Shown one piece after another: positions 45,451-59,188 of a DNA stretch of 64,000 bases. Position numbers and translations under genes: made by a program. The notes under the pieces were generated by a model, which saw nothing but the letters and a program-made list of their open reading frames with translations, did not search any database and was not told where the DNA came from. Each line of letters starts with the position of its first letter. Position 1 is the stretch's first letter. The DNA is from Paraspadella gotoi (Eukaryota > Chaetognatha), in contig CM119269.1 of the NCBI GenBank assembly GCA_051294375.1, positions 20,474,371-20,538,370 of the forward strand. The letters run 5' to 3'.

Positions 45451-48400
45451 CAATCTCTTTCAAACAAGAAACTCTCTATCCACCAAATAAGAACCACCCA
45501 TGCGCCACACATTATAACAGCAATAGATCATTAGATATACTCAATTCCAATCATCCGACCTAAACTACCAAACAAATAGCAGAAAGCTGTACTTAACCAA
45601 ATATATCTTACAAACTAAATGACACTATGATTATAAAGAAAAAAGATCTGATACAACGAGAAAACTCTGAAACAAAGACAAGCACGTTGAAAAACTAGAA
45701 ACAAACCAAATGCAATCTTAAATAAATCACCAAGAAAAAACAGTAAAAGATAAAGACAAATCAGGGAAAAGAAACACAACAAAGGCACATAAGAAAACAG
45801 CGCAAAATATCAGAAAACACAAAGATGATAACAACCATTAAAAAAAAAGAAAGCCACCCCACCAGGAAAAATCCAAGAGTTCAATAAATAAATCTGGTAT
45901 TAATGTGGCTCATAAACTAAAGATGCTTACATCTCGACCAACGCCAATCGCAGCCGATATTAGGCACAGTTCTCAACCGCGCCAACAGAAACTTGCAACA
46001 AAGCGGGAAATATCAATCAGGTAATACTCCCAACCGAATCACACGAACTCAAGTGACACAGGATATCATATACCGGACGCCCCTAGACACCCAGCCAACA
46101 TGCAAGAGCACAACCTCCAAACAAAAAACCACAAGCTCAAAACAGAAACGATCTACAAAAAGCATATCAAATAGAAGTTTACATAACCTCACTCGGCTAC
46201 CTCACCTTAAAAGAAAATTTAAGAACTCACAATTATCATATCCAAAGCCCACCAAAAAACAAGACTTCAACATAAGCAAAACTAAGGGATGCGGTGGAGC
46301 AAAGCGCGGAAGAGCGGAAAGAACAGGCCTCCCCTATATACAAAAATAGACGGGTAGGACTACGGGACTCTACCAGGAGGAATGAAACACCGACTTAGAA
46401 CAGGTTCATACACAGACCAAAGGACCGGAAAAACCTCACTATAAATCCACGAGCGTCACATAACGACGATAACGCCGAAAAGCAAAGCAAGGGGTTCTGC
46501 CTGTCGTTACGGTATAATTCAGAGAGAAAGACAAAAGAGGAGGACAGAGGCCAACCCCCCAAGAAACGCACAATTAATTAAACATGTACATTCTAACCTC
46601 TAAGGCCAGACAAAACAAGAAGCGGTGGCTCGCTACTCAAAAACGTGACAAATCAATATGCCGGTAGCAGAGACGAAATAGAAAAGGTAACGACAACAGA
46701 AAGAGACGACCAAGGTATCGGGCTCTAAGTTTCTCGGAACGCCCTAAGAGGCACAGAATGAGATCTACAGGCCGACGGAAGCAGAAAGCGTGGTGAAAGG
46801 ACGCGCGCCGAGAGGGCAGAAAAGAAAGGCCGGAAAAAGACCGTAATGGTAATAACGTGAACATGTTACCAAACTTTTTTTTTTTCAAAGCACAATACGG
46901 AGAATGCCGAAGTGAAATTGGTTCAACCGAGTATGCCGGCAACAACAGTGGATCGAGGCATAGTCGTCCACGTGCGTATAATGCCAGCAGAGACTGCGAA
47001 GCAGTCGTGCGAATGGTGTTCATTACTAGATTATACGCTAACGATGGACGTGCAATGAAGGATCGATGGCGCGGAAGCGCGAGACAAGAAAATAAGAAGA
47101 AAAACGGCTGATGGAAAAGAAGTATGCGCGTGAGCGTCAGAGAGTGAGAGTGCACCATCGCGCGCTCGGTGGCGCCAGCATGCGTTCCGAGCAAATAGAA
47201 ATGGCCGAAATGCGAATGCGATACAGAGAGAGGCAAAGGGAAAGACCCCGGGTGTAAACGTATTACATACTGCCGCGCTCAGTGCCGTCTAAAGAGCCGG
47301 TTCTGGCGCCCCATCCGCCGTCGAGGCGGACAGTGTGTTAAAAAAGGAGAATTCGGAAAAGCTACATACGACCGATTACGGAGTTACCATTGTCCTTGTC
47401 AAAATATTCACCAAAAACAATTGGTCCAGGTCCTAGGATCGCAGATAACTGGCATATGCGACGACAATCAACTGACGGTCTGTCTGCTGCCGCCCAAAGG
47501 ACATAAACCGCGCGTCTGCGATAAGACGCCACGGGCCGTTTCGCGTGGCGAACCAGGTCACGGCGGACTGCTCCCCAAACATGGAACAGGCGCAGAAGAA
47601 AGCGAGTAAGGCGCGCCAAAATGGACACTGTGAGAAAATAGACGAAATAGGAAAGCCCCAGGCAAGGCAACGGGGAAAGATAAGTGGGGGGACGGAAGCG
47701 TGAAATAGGAAGAAGAAACAAGTACCAAAAAAAGTGGAAAAGTGAAGGTTGAAAACCAGGCCTCATGAAAGCTAAAAAGAAAGAAAAAGGAGTCAGGACT
47801 CATAAGCCGTTCAATAATGGGGACCTTTAACAAGTGGGACATCCTCTATATAAAAAAAATATATACCAGACCAAAAAAGCACAACTCGCATATCTTTATC
47901 AGTGATTGTTGGTGTAAGTACAGGGTCATACCTCCACAATATAAGGCGAAAAAGGGAAGATAAACCGAGCGAACTGGAAAGCGCATAAAAAGCGATGTAT
48001 AAAAGATACAATATGTGTGAATAATAAAAAATGGAAACCATTATCAGTTTTATCAATAGATGTGTCATACAATTGCGGCACCAGTTTCGTTTAGCAAGAC
48101 GTACTTGAAAGTGTAAATATTCAATTGTCATGTAAGTCGTTTTAACTCAGGCCTCCTCATCCCGTTTATCCATTATCTATTTAGAATATGGCATTGTGTA
48201 TGCAAACCGGCCTGCCTAAATTCCTGTCGCGAGAAGGCACTGACCGAAATGGCCATCTCGAGATAGCACCTGAGCAATAGCACGGACATCGACGCTCGTA
48301 CCCGAACCCCTTTCCCGGCCCGTCCCAAAAGGCGCAGCTCTAGCGGAAGGTTTGCCGCTAAGTGCCTGCAACCTTCTCCTCAGTCAACCCGCACTTTTTA

Positions 48401-51400
48401 TTAGTGCGAACTCCTTGTCCTAGAGTTGCTTCTTTCTACGCGCGAATGCGTACAACTCGCCGCCGGGAACGCCGAACGGTATTTAGGCCATTTTCATTAA
48501 GTCCTTCCCTTTGGTGGTCCCACAATAATATGCTCCGCACGCAGATGAACAAGTATACGTTGTTGCTCGTATTTCCACGATCACCAGTTCTCGTGGACGT
48601 CGGCAAGCCCCGGAAGTGCGAACACCGGGGGCGCCAAAGGCAGCGAAAGGTGAACGTAGACCTTAGATGAGCGCACAATACTAAAGATCTCCAATATCGC
48701 AGGCCTTTATTAGCTTATGCCCACATAACGAAGGAACGCCGGAAGATACCAAGCCGGACGGGGGGTGGCGCCGGGGCATGGGCCATCCGCTCGAATATAT
48801 GACTCCGTCTGACAGGCAGTGACACTCTAATAAGGGCACGATGCTACTGCAAAAGGGCTTTTATGTACTTGTTCGTCGCTAGGCTCTTGTTTACCCGCGA
48901 CCCAAAAGTGATGCAACTGCTCTTGCCACTTCGAGCAATTACATCGTCACGTCGTGTGTCCTCAAGGTTCTCCGGAGCATTAATAAACGTAAGCGGATTA
49001 TAATAAAAATATAAATTAAATTAATAGATTGGAGAAGGGTCCGTCTCCGGGACAAGCAGCGTAAAGCGGAAAAGTGCTATGATTAATAATAATGATGACA
49101 AGATAATATAGTCAGAGTTGGAAAATCAAAAAATTCATGTAGATATTAAAATAACATATATAATGAGAATACCCTTAGAAAATACCTCAAAATCGCTTCA
49201 TAGTGCCTGTCTAGATTATTGCGTGGTTCGGAATATTACGGCGCGTCGTTATCTGCTCTTGCGGGTTCAAGTCGGCCTCACTCGCCACGCGGATTATGTG
49301 CCATCTCTAGTTCAAGGCAACAACGTAAGTTGGAGCGGCGCGGCAGATCTCAACCTTCCACATCCATCGGCCTACGGTTATGTTCGTGCTCGTCAACCGC
49401 GCAGCGCAGCACACGGCGGCCAACTGAGCGTGCGGAGAACCGTAATTAGACCGTCCCGACAATCACAAGACACGGAACCGACGATATATGACACCGCTGG
49501 ACAATACAGCCACACTGGATGGCCCGTGCCCAGGTTCATCCCCACCGACCTTTTACGGAAATATGCCTGACTTAGAGCGCAGGACCACGAACATAAGGTC
49601 GATAGCGTCCTTGTGGGCGCAAAACAACCCTGCGTTGCGAAGTTTATCTGCTTGCGGGTGCTTCTCGTGTCGCACCCAACGGGCTCACACGCGTCGAAAA
49701 GCTGTTGATGTCACCAGCACTCGTACTAGGGCGCGTGGTGTCCGTCCCGGGAGGGTCTTGCGGGGCAAAAAAAGGTGCGTGAAAAAAAATAGCGCACGCC
49801 ACAAGAAAAATCTAAAGCATTTCGGACCCAAGTTATTGAGAACAGTACCGACTAAAATTACTTCACACTAGATGAAAACTGCTCATGATCACTCGCTTCT
49901 TGCGCGTGCCTTGTGAACCGCGTCAGAATGCAAGTCACCACTGACGCTCTAGATGGCGATTACACAAATAATAAATATATCTGAAAATAGAGACGATAAA
50001 AGACATGACCCGAAAAAAAGACGGGTATTAACAAAACTTGACTCGGATTAGAGCCCACACTAGAAAAAAGTATTAGCCCGTAACGCGGGAACAAGCTTAT
50101 ATGTGGCGCGCAGTGTCGCTGCAGGTCAACACAAGGGAGTAATAACGCCTCGACAACGAGATGAAAGTACCCATAACAAAGGGGCTAGCGGAGTAAAAGA
50201 TACTACATCCACGTGCAACTATGGAGAAAGGTCGAGCGTGAGTTGCGGACGACGCCGTACGTCAATCAACCCTCAGTGGGGCGTGAAAAAATCGAATATA
50301 CACTCTAAGAAGCGTATCAATGAAAAGAGCAGAGACCAAGATTGAGACTAATATATCCTTACGAACCGTGCGTAGCAAGCCAACAGGGAAAGGACGCCTG
50401 CAGTCTTCCGCGTAAACCCAATACCTCTCAAGCTCTCTGTTAGCGCCGGATAATCTACCCAGGAAGGGAGCGTGTGGAGAGAAGAGACAGCAGCACGAGC
50501 CAACGACAGCTCTGCAACGATGACAAGACCAAGAGACGTCCCGGGGGCTAGCGACGAGGGGAAGCGCAAAAAGAGAAGTAGACAACAATCACCGTCAACC
50601 AGCACAATAATGAAACCAGATACGGACTGCCAAGTGATCATATATGATTCACGAGGGTATACTCCGCTCGCCGTCCATCTATAGGTGTGCGTCGCGTTAG
50701 AAACATGTGGCGTCGCCCATCACGAGCGGATTGTGCTGCAGGTTATGAGCTGCCACAACACACCTAGGTCTCAAGTCGCGGGTAGCGGATGCCGAGCTTG
50801 GACGAACGGGTACAGTGGTTTCCTCGAGACAGACGACACCTGATAAGTCGGCTGCTTTATTTATACAGACTAAACAGCGCGGCAGAGGAAAGAGAAAAGG
50901 TAAACAAGGATCTCCAAATCCGGTGCGTCGATGGTCACGGTATTTATTATTATATAACTTTCAATCCTTTGGTCACGTAGAGAGGAGCCTGTCGGTCGGA
51001 GTGCTCATATAAACGCTCTAAAATCACTCGAAGGAAAAGCCATGAATCGCACATAGTAGCACCCTCTCAGGGCAGGAAGCTGGGCGGCAGCGCAGTGCCG
51101 AAAGAAAACGGAACGGGATTAATGCACCGCTGGATGAAGATTGCAGCAGAAAAAGCCCGTAGAGAAAAGAGTAGCGGTAAATGAACCCAGAAACAACACG
51201 GACGTCTTAAAAACAAAAAGAGTTTCGAACATAAGAGTCCAAAGTCCGAACCCGAGATAACGGATCGAGAAAGGACCCAGAGAGACGCTCACGACGCATT
51301 AGCGAAACGCCCGAGAAAAATCGCAGGAGAGACCGGCCTGGTCAGTGCAAACGAACGCCGAACGCCTCACTTGCAAGTACGCGAAAAACTGAGGGCAACC

Positions 51401-54400
51401 AAAAATGGCAGAGTAGAGAGATTTATAGGGAGCGTAGTTAATTATCGAATGAGCAACAGTAGTAATCGGCAACACCTGGGTCTCGTTGATGAACTAGCAA
51501 TTCGAACACCGTGTTGCGATTCTTTTACATGCGGTAGGTTCGTCTTGGTAGTGAGAAAATTGATCTCATGAGGGGAGGAGTTGATTAAGCAATGAGAGTT
51601 GAGCTGAGGGGGACGTAAAACAGTCAAACCGGTGCATCACGGCCGTGCCGCGCAGGAGCAACGTCAAGCAGCGTCCAAATCCCGAGCCCGTGTGCCCAGT
51701 AAGGGGGAGACGAGCGCTTAACCCGCCTGTTAACACGGGGGACAGCCGGAGCGAGCGCGGGGGCGAAGAGGTGAACGGGGCTCCACAACGCAGAACAAGG
51801 TAGGTTGCGCTGCAGGGGAAGATGGCGGAAAAGACGGAGTAAAAGATTAAGAAGCTAGGGAAGGGTGGGAAAAAAGGAGTGACGGTGAACGGTGCGCTGG
51901 AAGATGGAAAAAAAGCGAATGTATGGTCAGACAATAGGCAAAAAGTGAAACGAGGAACGCGTAGAACGGAATGAGACTGATTAAACAAGACCGCACTGGA
52001 AAAGCGAGTAGGCTGCCTTACATAGGCACGCCCAAGGCCAGCCCTCCCGTCTAGGAAAATGCATGTCCTCCTCCGGCCCTTGAACAGTACCAGTCACCAG
52101 TCAACCTGACACGCTCGTTCCGACACCCTCCCGTCCCAAATGAGTAAAACGCTCTCTCGTCCGAGCATCATGTTCGCGGCCCTCGTACAAGACTTGAACG
52201 GATAAAAGCAAAATGTAACTAAGCATAAAACAAGTGCGATCTCGGAATGACGTCACGAGGTGCGCATCACACGACCGTCCGCGAAGCGTTGTCGCACGCT
52301 GTCGGCTACAGACTCGCCTCCTCGGTACCCTGGAGCCACGGGCGGGTGACGGTTCCTTGCCGCGAAACAAACATGCGACAAGCGAACTTAAACGAGCGGA
52401 AAAGGGTGCGTGGGCGAAAAACTGAAACGTGCTGCAGCGTGCGAGTCTCTCTCTCTTCTCTCACTCCGTAGCCTCTGGGGAGCAGAGAACTATATTCTCT
52501 TTGACAGTGTCCGGTGCATCGGTGCGAGAAAGAGTGGAACAACAAACCCAAGAGGGGCCAACGAGCCAAACGCCAAAGCGAGCCAGTCCAAACGCCAATG
52601 CCGTATAAGGAGCGATCAATAGCCCTGGGGCAAGGCACACCAATATTAGGAAACGGGATATCTCGAGACGACAAAACAATGAAAAGAGATAAGCAGCTGA
52701 GCCTAAGTGTGAGAAAGAAGTTGACCGAGGTGCGCAACTGGCACAAGCACGCGTCAAAATGAATACAAAAATGCTCCAAAAAAAGTAGAAAGAAGGCGCG
52801 ATAAGTAGGAGCCAAACCGGATGATTCAGAATAAAAATTAAAGAAACGACGAAAACGGAAGATAACGAACCACTAGTACCAGAGCAACAATTAATATAGC
52901 TTTTTTTCTTTCTGGAGGTTTCTTCTGTGGTGCCATTACGTGTACGTGTAAACTAACAGCGTCGTTCCGAACAGGCAAACAGTGTTCAATTTATGGAGAC
53001 ATAAGGTGCGTACACCGTGAACGACTCCAAACTTCTTTACGCAAAATATATAAAAAACAAATAAATTATCACGAGGGCTGTCAGTTTTAGTTCTGTGGTA
53101 CGTAACTCAATGGACATATGGTACAATCAAATGACTTGCAGGGTTGGCGTGCGAAAAAATATATATATAACAAACAGGACTTGGAAATTGAAAGAAAGTT
53201 CCATAGTACCACTGGGGATAGGCAACTGAAGCCATTGCAGAATCATGTCACGATAAACTGCCAACACCGGTGAAAGCTTAGCGAATATAAAAGGGAAGAG
53301 GAACGGATTTCACGAAAAAAAAGGTGGTAGTGCAGAGAACTCATAACCCCATATGGCAAACAAGATGCAATAAGCAGCAAGCGAAGAATGAATGGGAAGA
53401 TACAAACTCAACTGGGGATAGAAGCAAATGCACCTCGAACCGAAGGTTCACCAAAGACTTTTTAACCGTAACACGCGTGGCCGGCAGCGATGGGGTAAGA
53501 TAGTGAGATCGAGAACAGGTGCAAGAAGGATGAAAAGAACCATAAACAAAAAAATACGTGGACTAAAAAACGGCACCTACAAATGTGGTAAATGCTGCGG
53601 CTACCACAAGGGATACGAAAAGGAAAAACAGTGCCCCGCCACAGACTACCAAGTGAATCCGGGTAAAAGAAACCTGCCGCCAAAGGACATAATAGCAAGT
53701 TAATCGTACATGTAGCAAGCAAAGCGGTAAACAGCATGAGAGAAGAAAAGAAATACACTGCTTCTGTATGTACCATATGGCCTTCAGCTGAGAGTCGTGG
53801 GTTATTTTGGCGAAGTTACATACCGAACAATCTATGCTCAAGGATGCGGACAGCAGCAGCAGAGAGCGCCGAAAACAAAATAGGTGGGAAAAGTTGTCAA
53901 ACGAAACTGGGGAAACGAGAGACAACACAGCGCAGCCCGGGAGACAACTAACCAGAAAAAAGGATGACGGGATCTGACAAGAGAAAGGAAAAGGGGGGGT
54001 GATATAATTTATCGAGTGTGAGGTGAGGTGGAAACATTAATCTGAGGGAAGTGATAAAAACAAAGTGGGATCATTTTGTATAAACAAGGTGGAAAGTTCT
54101 GAAGGACTTACGAAAGAAAAATGAAAAAAGCCAAAGCATGTGAAGGGAAAAGGACCATTACAACGAGGCTCGGAGTTAACAAGCCGGAAATGGAAAAGCA
54201 GACCTTTAAAGCGCCATGACAAATCATACAAGTGAGGCAAAGATAAAGAGAGAAAGACCTACTCAGTGAGCTATGAAAACAGAGAAGCCATGGGCCCAAG
54301 CACTTTGTGGCTAATTCATCCTCATTTTGTACTTGTGACTCAGTAAAGCAAGTATGTTGTCCATCAGACTAAAAAAGAAAGTTATCTAGCGCATTCTTGA

Positions 54401-57290
54401 GCAGGAGCCGTTCAGTATGGCCTGAATTAAAAAAAGAACAGACCTGTTGAGAATTCTTCGGTTAACGTAAAACATGAGTTGTTACACCACTTAGAGGTCA
54501 TTTTGGTGGAAAAAAAAAGAATACGAAAGGAAAAGTGTAAACAGACCCTAAGTAGTACAGCTTAAGGTGAGACTATATCGAAAAGATAGAGAAGGAGGCG
54601 CACGAAGAACGACAGCGGGGAGCGCTGGGGAGTAGTCAAAGGAATGGGGACAAGGGGTGCGTTAGCCAAAGCAGAAGTGCCGGAGCATCGTTGAAGTTAA
54701 AAATGGATCGCAGGGGAAGAAATAAGAAGGCTCGAAGCGGTACAGAAGTGGGAATGCGATTAAGACAAAAATAACCAGCATGATGAAAAAGAAGTCACAT
54801 GTAGAAAAACGCTGTGAAATGTCCTGGCTAGATATATATATATACGGAAAAAAAGGGTGAGAAAGTGAAAAAGTCTTGACTAACAGATTAACGGCCGAAA
54901 TATATGATGACGTGTTAGGAGAGAGGGGAAACGGGCACCGGAGTGGACAAAAAGGAGGCTCGAACACTGTGATGTGAGAGATAACTTATACAGTATTGAC
55001 ATAGGCAAACAAAGAACGGAATGTTGGGACGACGTTACGGATTATACTAAATCAGCGTAGCCCATGTGCAGGAATTGACGTGTTCAAATGACGTTTACTT
55101 ATGGGCGCGTAAATAGCAAGTGTGACACCATGTAGCGAAGTAAAAAAAGCTGTTATGAAAAACTGGGGCTACAGCCATACAGATATGACTAGAGCTATGT
55201 GTAACTTAAAGCTATACCGCGATGAAAGCGAGCAAGGGTGGGTTTCTAGGATCGGGAGATACGGTAGCCGCCTGGGTGAGTTACGAATAGCAGAATGGCA
55301 TGAGCTAAGACACTTAGAAGTGCGGGCCAAACCACCCGAGACGGGCGAAGTCAAAAAGATGTGGAATAAGTAAATGGGGAACAAAACCGAGGAAAGAGGT
55401 GGGAAGTTCGACTGGTGTGGGAATTCCAGACGGGCGTTAGCATTGGCGCAGCCGAGACTCAACCACAAAAGGAACGGTGCCAGAGATGAGGAAGCCAAAA
55501 ACACAAGAAGCAATTAAACTGGAAAATGAAAAGGGGAAAACGATGACGATTGTGCGTAAATGATGCGGAGTTGCAGAGATGCGAAAACGATAAGACACCC
55601 CCTGGGCAAATGCAGGAAAACATACCGTATAATGCCAGCTTATCGGGCCTCAAAAAGGCGCGCAAAGCGAGTGGTGTCCGCCGTGTGCCAACGAGCAGTT
55701 GAAAACATAAACCATGCCGACGTCGCAGAAGAGGGGGGTTTCAAATCGGTAGTGTCGCTCGCCATGGGCCTGTTGTCACGGCGGAAACGTTGTCAGATGG
55801 CGAAAAGTGAAGAGAGAGGCGGAGATCATTGGGTAAAGTGCGAAGGAGGGAAAAGCGGAAGCGACTGAATGTAGCGGGAGCCGTAGTGGCTATGCGGTGG
55901 AACAAGGGGCTAGGTCCCGAGTATGCGGCAAAGCTGAGAAATGTCAAAGCCAGATAGCGGGTCAACGGAAAAGACATGGTAAGCTGGAGCCATCACAAAA
56001 ACAGTACAATGAGAAGGGGGGGTGTGGGCGTGTAAATTCTGGATTAGACAAGAAAGTAAAAAAAATGGATGAAACGACGAACAATGCTGGATGGGAAACT
56101 AAAAGGGGTAGTGCGCGCGAGGAGGCTAGAGGATAAAACCGTATTACTTGAAATTGCAGGCGCGTGTTCAAGAACAGAACATTAAGGAAGGGCACCTAGG
56201 AGTAAAAGATCGCGTGAAAAAAAGGACGAACTGGAAGAAGAGTTTTTGGAAGTCTGCAGTTGAAGTGGGGAAGTCCTTCGGCCGGGCAGGGGATGATTCT
56301 AGCACCAAACGCCTGATTAATAAAAAGGCAGGCAATAGGTGCATCGGACTATGCGGAATATTCAGTTGGGGCTGGCTGTCGGACGTAAAATAGATACTGA
56401 TAGGAAAGTACGAAGTATGACGTAGACCTTAGAATAAGAGGATACGTGTACTATTGTGATTTCATACTATATAAGAGAGAGTAATGAGTATAAATATATG
56501 ATAGAACAGAAGCTCAACAAATCTGTCGGTAGGGCGAAAAAAATGGGGAACGGACGAGGCAAGGCCGCAACCAACGAACTCCACACTTGGGACACAGATA
56601 GCTGGTTGATTACGTCCTAATTAAGCGTCAGTGTGGCCAAGAAAAGATTTACGTTTGATGGTGGGCGGAAGACAAATTGTTATAAGAAGAAAGGGTTAAG
56701 ATGTGTCTGAGACTGACACTGGAGCGGAGTGGTGATCGCCGACAGATTGGATAAAAAACATAAAAAGGCACAGTGTCAGCTCTCTTCAGGAAGCGGCAGC
56801 CACGCAAAAAACGATTTGATGGTAAAAACACATTACGTTGTCGAGACTGTGCTGCGTCCTCGTGTAGGTTGCGATGTCTTCTCGCAAACGTGGCGCAAAC
56901 GTATAAATAACGAGAAAACAACGAAATATGAGGCGGGAAGGAAAGGAAGCAGGGTAGGGGAATGCCAACAGGAATGGGAAGAACAAAAACGCTCTGTCGA
57001 AGCGGAGAGCGTGAGAGGCGATCTATGTCACACAAAAGACTCAGCGGTCTTTTGAGGATCAGGTTGGCAGGGGCGTAGGGTGAAATGGCTTATGTGGTGC
57101 AGTTAACTGAATGTTCTGAAGCGTTCTGGAGTGAAGGAATAAAAATTAAGGGACTTCAATATTCATCTTCGATATCGCGGGGGCTGGAGAGAGAAGTACG
57201 GACCGTGCCTAATAAACCGAACAGCATAATAAGCGCGCGGCGAAGGAAAAAGTAAGCCAAAAGGGTAGATAATATATGTCTCGCAAAATG
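45451..57290. other. 11.8-kb compositionally alien block, no gene recognised
   Basis: No microsatellite, SINE or minisatellite appears in almost 12 kb, while elsewhere one occurs every 1-2 kb. Composition drifts: A/C-rich at 45.5-46.5 kb, nearly balanced at 47-52.7 kb, A/G-rich at 53-57.2 kb. Open frames up to 199 codons exist on both strands (for example 46,637-47,236 minus, 52,306-52,815 minus, 49,118-49,570 plus), but I recognise no domain in any. They are about what random sequence of this GC content gives. The block is entered through the fading foldback and left through a 25-N gap, so unreliable base calls from a poor read are the simplest reading. Foreign DNA cannot be excluded from sequence alone. 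Confidence 0.6.
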
Positions 57291-58149
57291 GCTTGTACTT
57301 CTTATTTCATTCTCTGTCTAGCACTTCTCACTTCTTTCATTTAAGGTAATACAAACTGAATACTTGTGTCTGGTTCAGATCATTTAAGTTCGACGTGATT
57401 TGTATATTATTCTCATTTAATATCTTCGATCTAGTATTTTACTTACTTTTTGATCCTCTGATTATCTCATATTAGTTATATATAACAAATATTGTCTCGA
57501 ATTAATATAATAATAAATACGCGACGAATACAAAATGAAGTTTTTTCTTAATTTTATTCTTCCTGGACCAGAGAAAAATGAACAAAAAACTAATTATCAA
57601 TATGCTTCCTGAGATATATCAGCACATAACTTCCGCTTTCATTCTGTGTCTCTTTCCGAGAAAGTTGTTTCGCCTCTTTTCCTTGCCAGACTTTATACAG
57701 ATCAATCTCAAATGTTCTTTTTTCATGAACGTACGTAAAAGGACGTGAGAAAAAAAAACTGCTAATTAAGCAGACTACAACAGTATCGAAGAAGGAGAAG
57801 AGAAAGAAAAGTAAATGTAAGCAGAAGAGACGAAAAAAGAACAAAAAGACCGTAATTGTGGTCGATTACGAGGGGCAGACAAAAAGCAAATATGTTTTTT
57901 AATTTATATTATTTATAATTGGATTAGATAATTGTTAGAAAAGATAATTTATAAAAGAAAAGCATATTTATAACGTAGCAATCAACGGGTTATTATACTA
58001 AATATAGAGTAGGTGGAGTGATGAAAATTGAGCAATTTAACATAATTTTTTGCCTTTATATGCGTCTATTATGATTAAATATATTAGTATATTGTATTCT
58101 TTCGAATGATGCTGAACTTGTAGGTAATTTTGTAGTCTTCTGTCTGCTC
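57291..58149. other. AT-rich DNA, possibly noisy local sequence
   Basis: Composition returns to that of the host genome. A short similarity (TACTTTTTGATCCT near 57,444 and 37,156) hints at intron 1, but I could not extend it. Ends at a 25-N gap (58,150-58,174). Confidence 0.4.
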
Positions 58150-58174
58150 NNNNNNNNNNNNNNNNNNNNNNNNN

Positions 58175-58425
58175 CATTAATTCCATTTAATGCAGTTATT
58201 GTGGATATGGAATTGGAGAGAAAACAACCTGGAGATAATGTTGACAGTCTATTATTGTTAATGATGAGAATAATCTTGATTCAAAATATTATTGTAATAT
58301 AATTAACTATAGCAATCAATAATTCGTACCAATTAAATATCATTTTTTTAAAGTTCTTTAATATAATTAATTTACCGTGAGTTAAAAAAAAAGCTTCACG
58401 AAAAATGTTCCCACCCGCACTGTAG
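58175..58425 (+). other. Intron end before the FERM exon
   Basis: Begins with the 40-bp direct repeat (58,175-58,214). The rest corresponds to 40,399-40,603 of the C-depleted copy with C restored. It ends in CACTGTAG. Confidence 0.75.
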
Positions 58426-58650
58426 GAGTCCTACCTCGACCACCTGAAATTCGTTCCCAACCAAAACGAAGACTTCGCCAAACTCGTGGCCGCCTTCCAC
58501 CGCCAGCACGCCGGTCAAACGCCGGCGGAGTCGGAGTTCAACTACCTGGTCATCGGGAAGCAGTTGGAACTGTACGGCATCGATCTGCACAACGCGAAGA
58601 TCAGGGATTCCACCAACAAGGACATCCAGGTGGGCCTCGGGTGGATAGGG
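58426..58650 (+). CDS. PTPN4: PTPN4/PTPN3-type tyrosine phosphatase, FERM exon (F2/F3)
   Basis: After the acceptor TGTAG the frame reads ESYLDHLKFVPNQNEDFAK, then LVAAFHRQHAGQTPAESEFN, YLVIGKQLELYGIDLHNAKI and RDSTNKDIQVG. The blocks YL-D---F-PNQ-DF, H--H-G--PAE-EFNYL and LELYG are the end of the FERM F2 lobe and start of F3, and they match PTPN4 closely. An internal CAG|GTGGGC at 58,627 could be the donor, but the frame stays open to the 256-N gap at 58,651 and IQVGLGWIG could equally be the first F3 strand, so the 3' end is uncertain. GC content is well above that of the introns. A C-stripped ghost copy lies at 40,604-40,793. Confidence 0.9.
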
Positions 58651-58906
58651 NNNNNNNNNNNNNNNNNNNNNNNNNNNNNNNNNNNNNNNNNNNNNNNNNN
58701 NNNNNNNNNNNNNNNNNNNNNNNNNNNNNNNNNNNNNNNNNNNNNNNNNNNNNNNNNNNNNNNNNNNNNNNNNNNNNNNNNNNNNNNNNNNNNNNNNNNN
58801 NNNNNNNNNNNNNNNNNNNNNNNNNNNNNNNNNNNNNNNNNNNNNNNNNNNNNNNNNNNNNNNNNNNNNNNNNNNNNNNNNNNNNNNNNNNNNNNNNNNN
58901 NNNNNN
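58651..58906. other. 256-N assembly gap
   Basis: Follows the FERM exon directly. The remaining F3 and later exons are not seen downstream in this window. Confidence 0.98.
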
Positions 58907-59188
58907 GCGTCAACGCGGACACCCGAACGTTAAGGCAAACATTGACATCCAATCTGATCCCTAAATCCCTTAATCTGATCCCTAAACCCTAAACCCTTGA
59001 TCCTCAACTTGATCCCTCGTCCCCCTCTCGCGCCCTTCATTCGAATTCTCATCACGGAGTCCGGATGTAATTAAACCTTCGTCAATCGTAGATCCTGTTA
59101 CATACGGGAAACGTCTGACTGGGGAAGTAAAAAGCGAAGGGGAAATTGTCGGACGCCGAAGAATCGGTTTAGCTCAAATCTAATTGGA
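58907..59188. other. Short clean stretch with CCCTAAA-like repeats
   Basis: Contains imperfect repeats of AATCTGATCCCTAAA (58,950-59,000). No exon recognised. Confidence 0.5.

Noticed and set aside
45993-56393. Many open frames of 60-199 codons on both strands in the alien block
   Set aside because: No domain, signal or repeat recognised, no favoured strand, and lengths expected for sequence of about 50% GC. I did not list them as genes.
58950-59000. CCCTAAACCCTAAACCC resembling telomeric repeats
   Set aside because: Only two or three imperfect copies within a CTGATCCCTAAA-type local repeat. This is an internal position, not a chromosome end.
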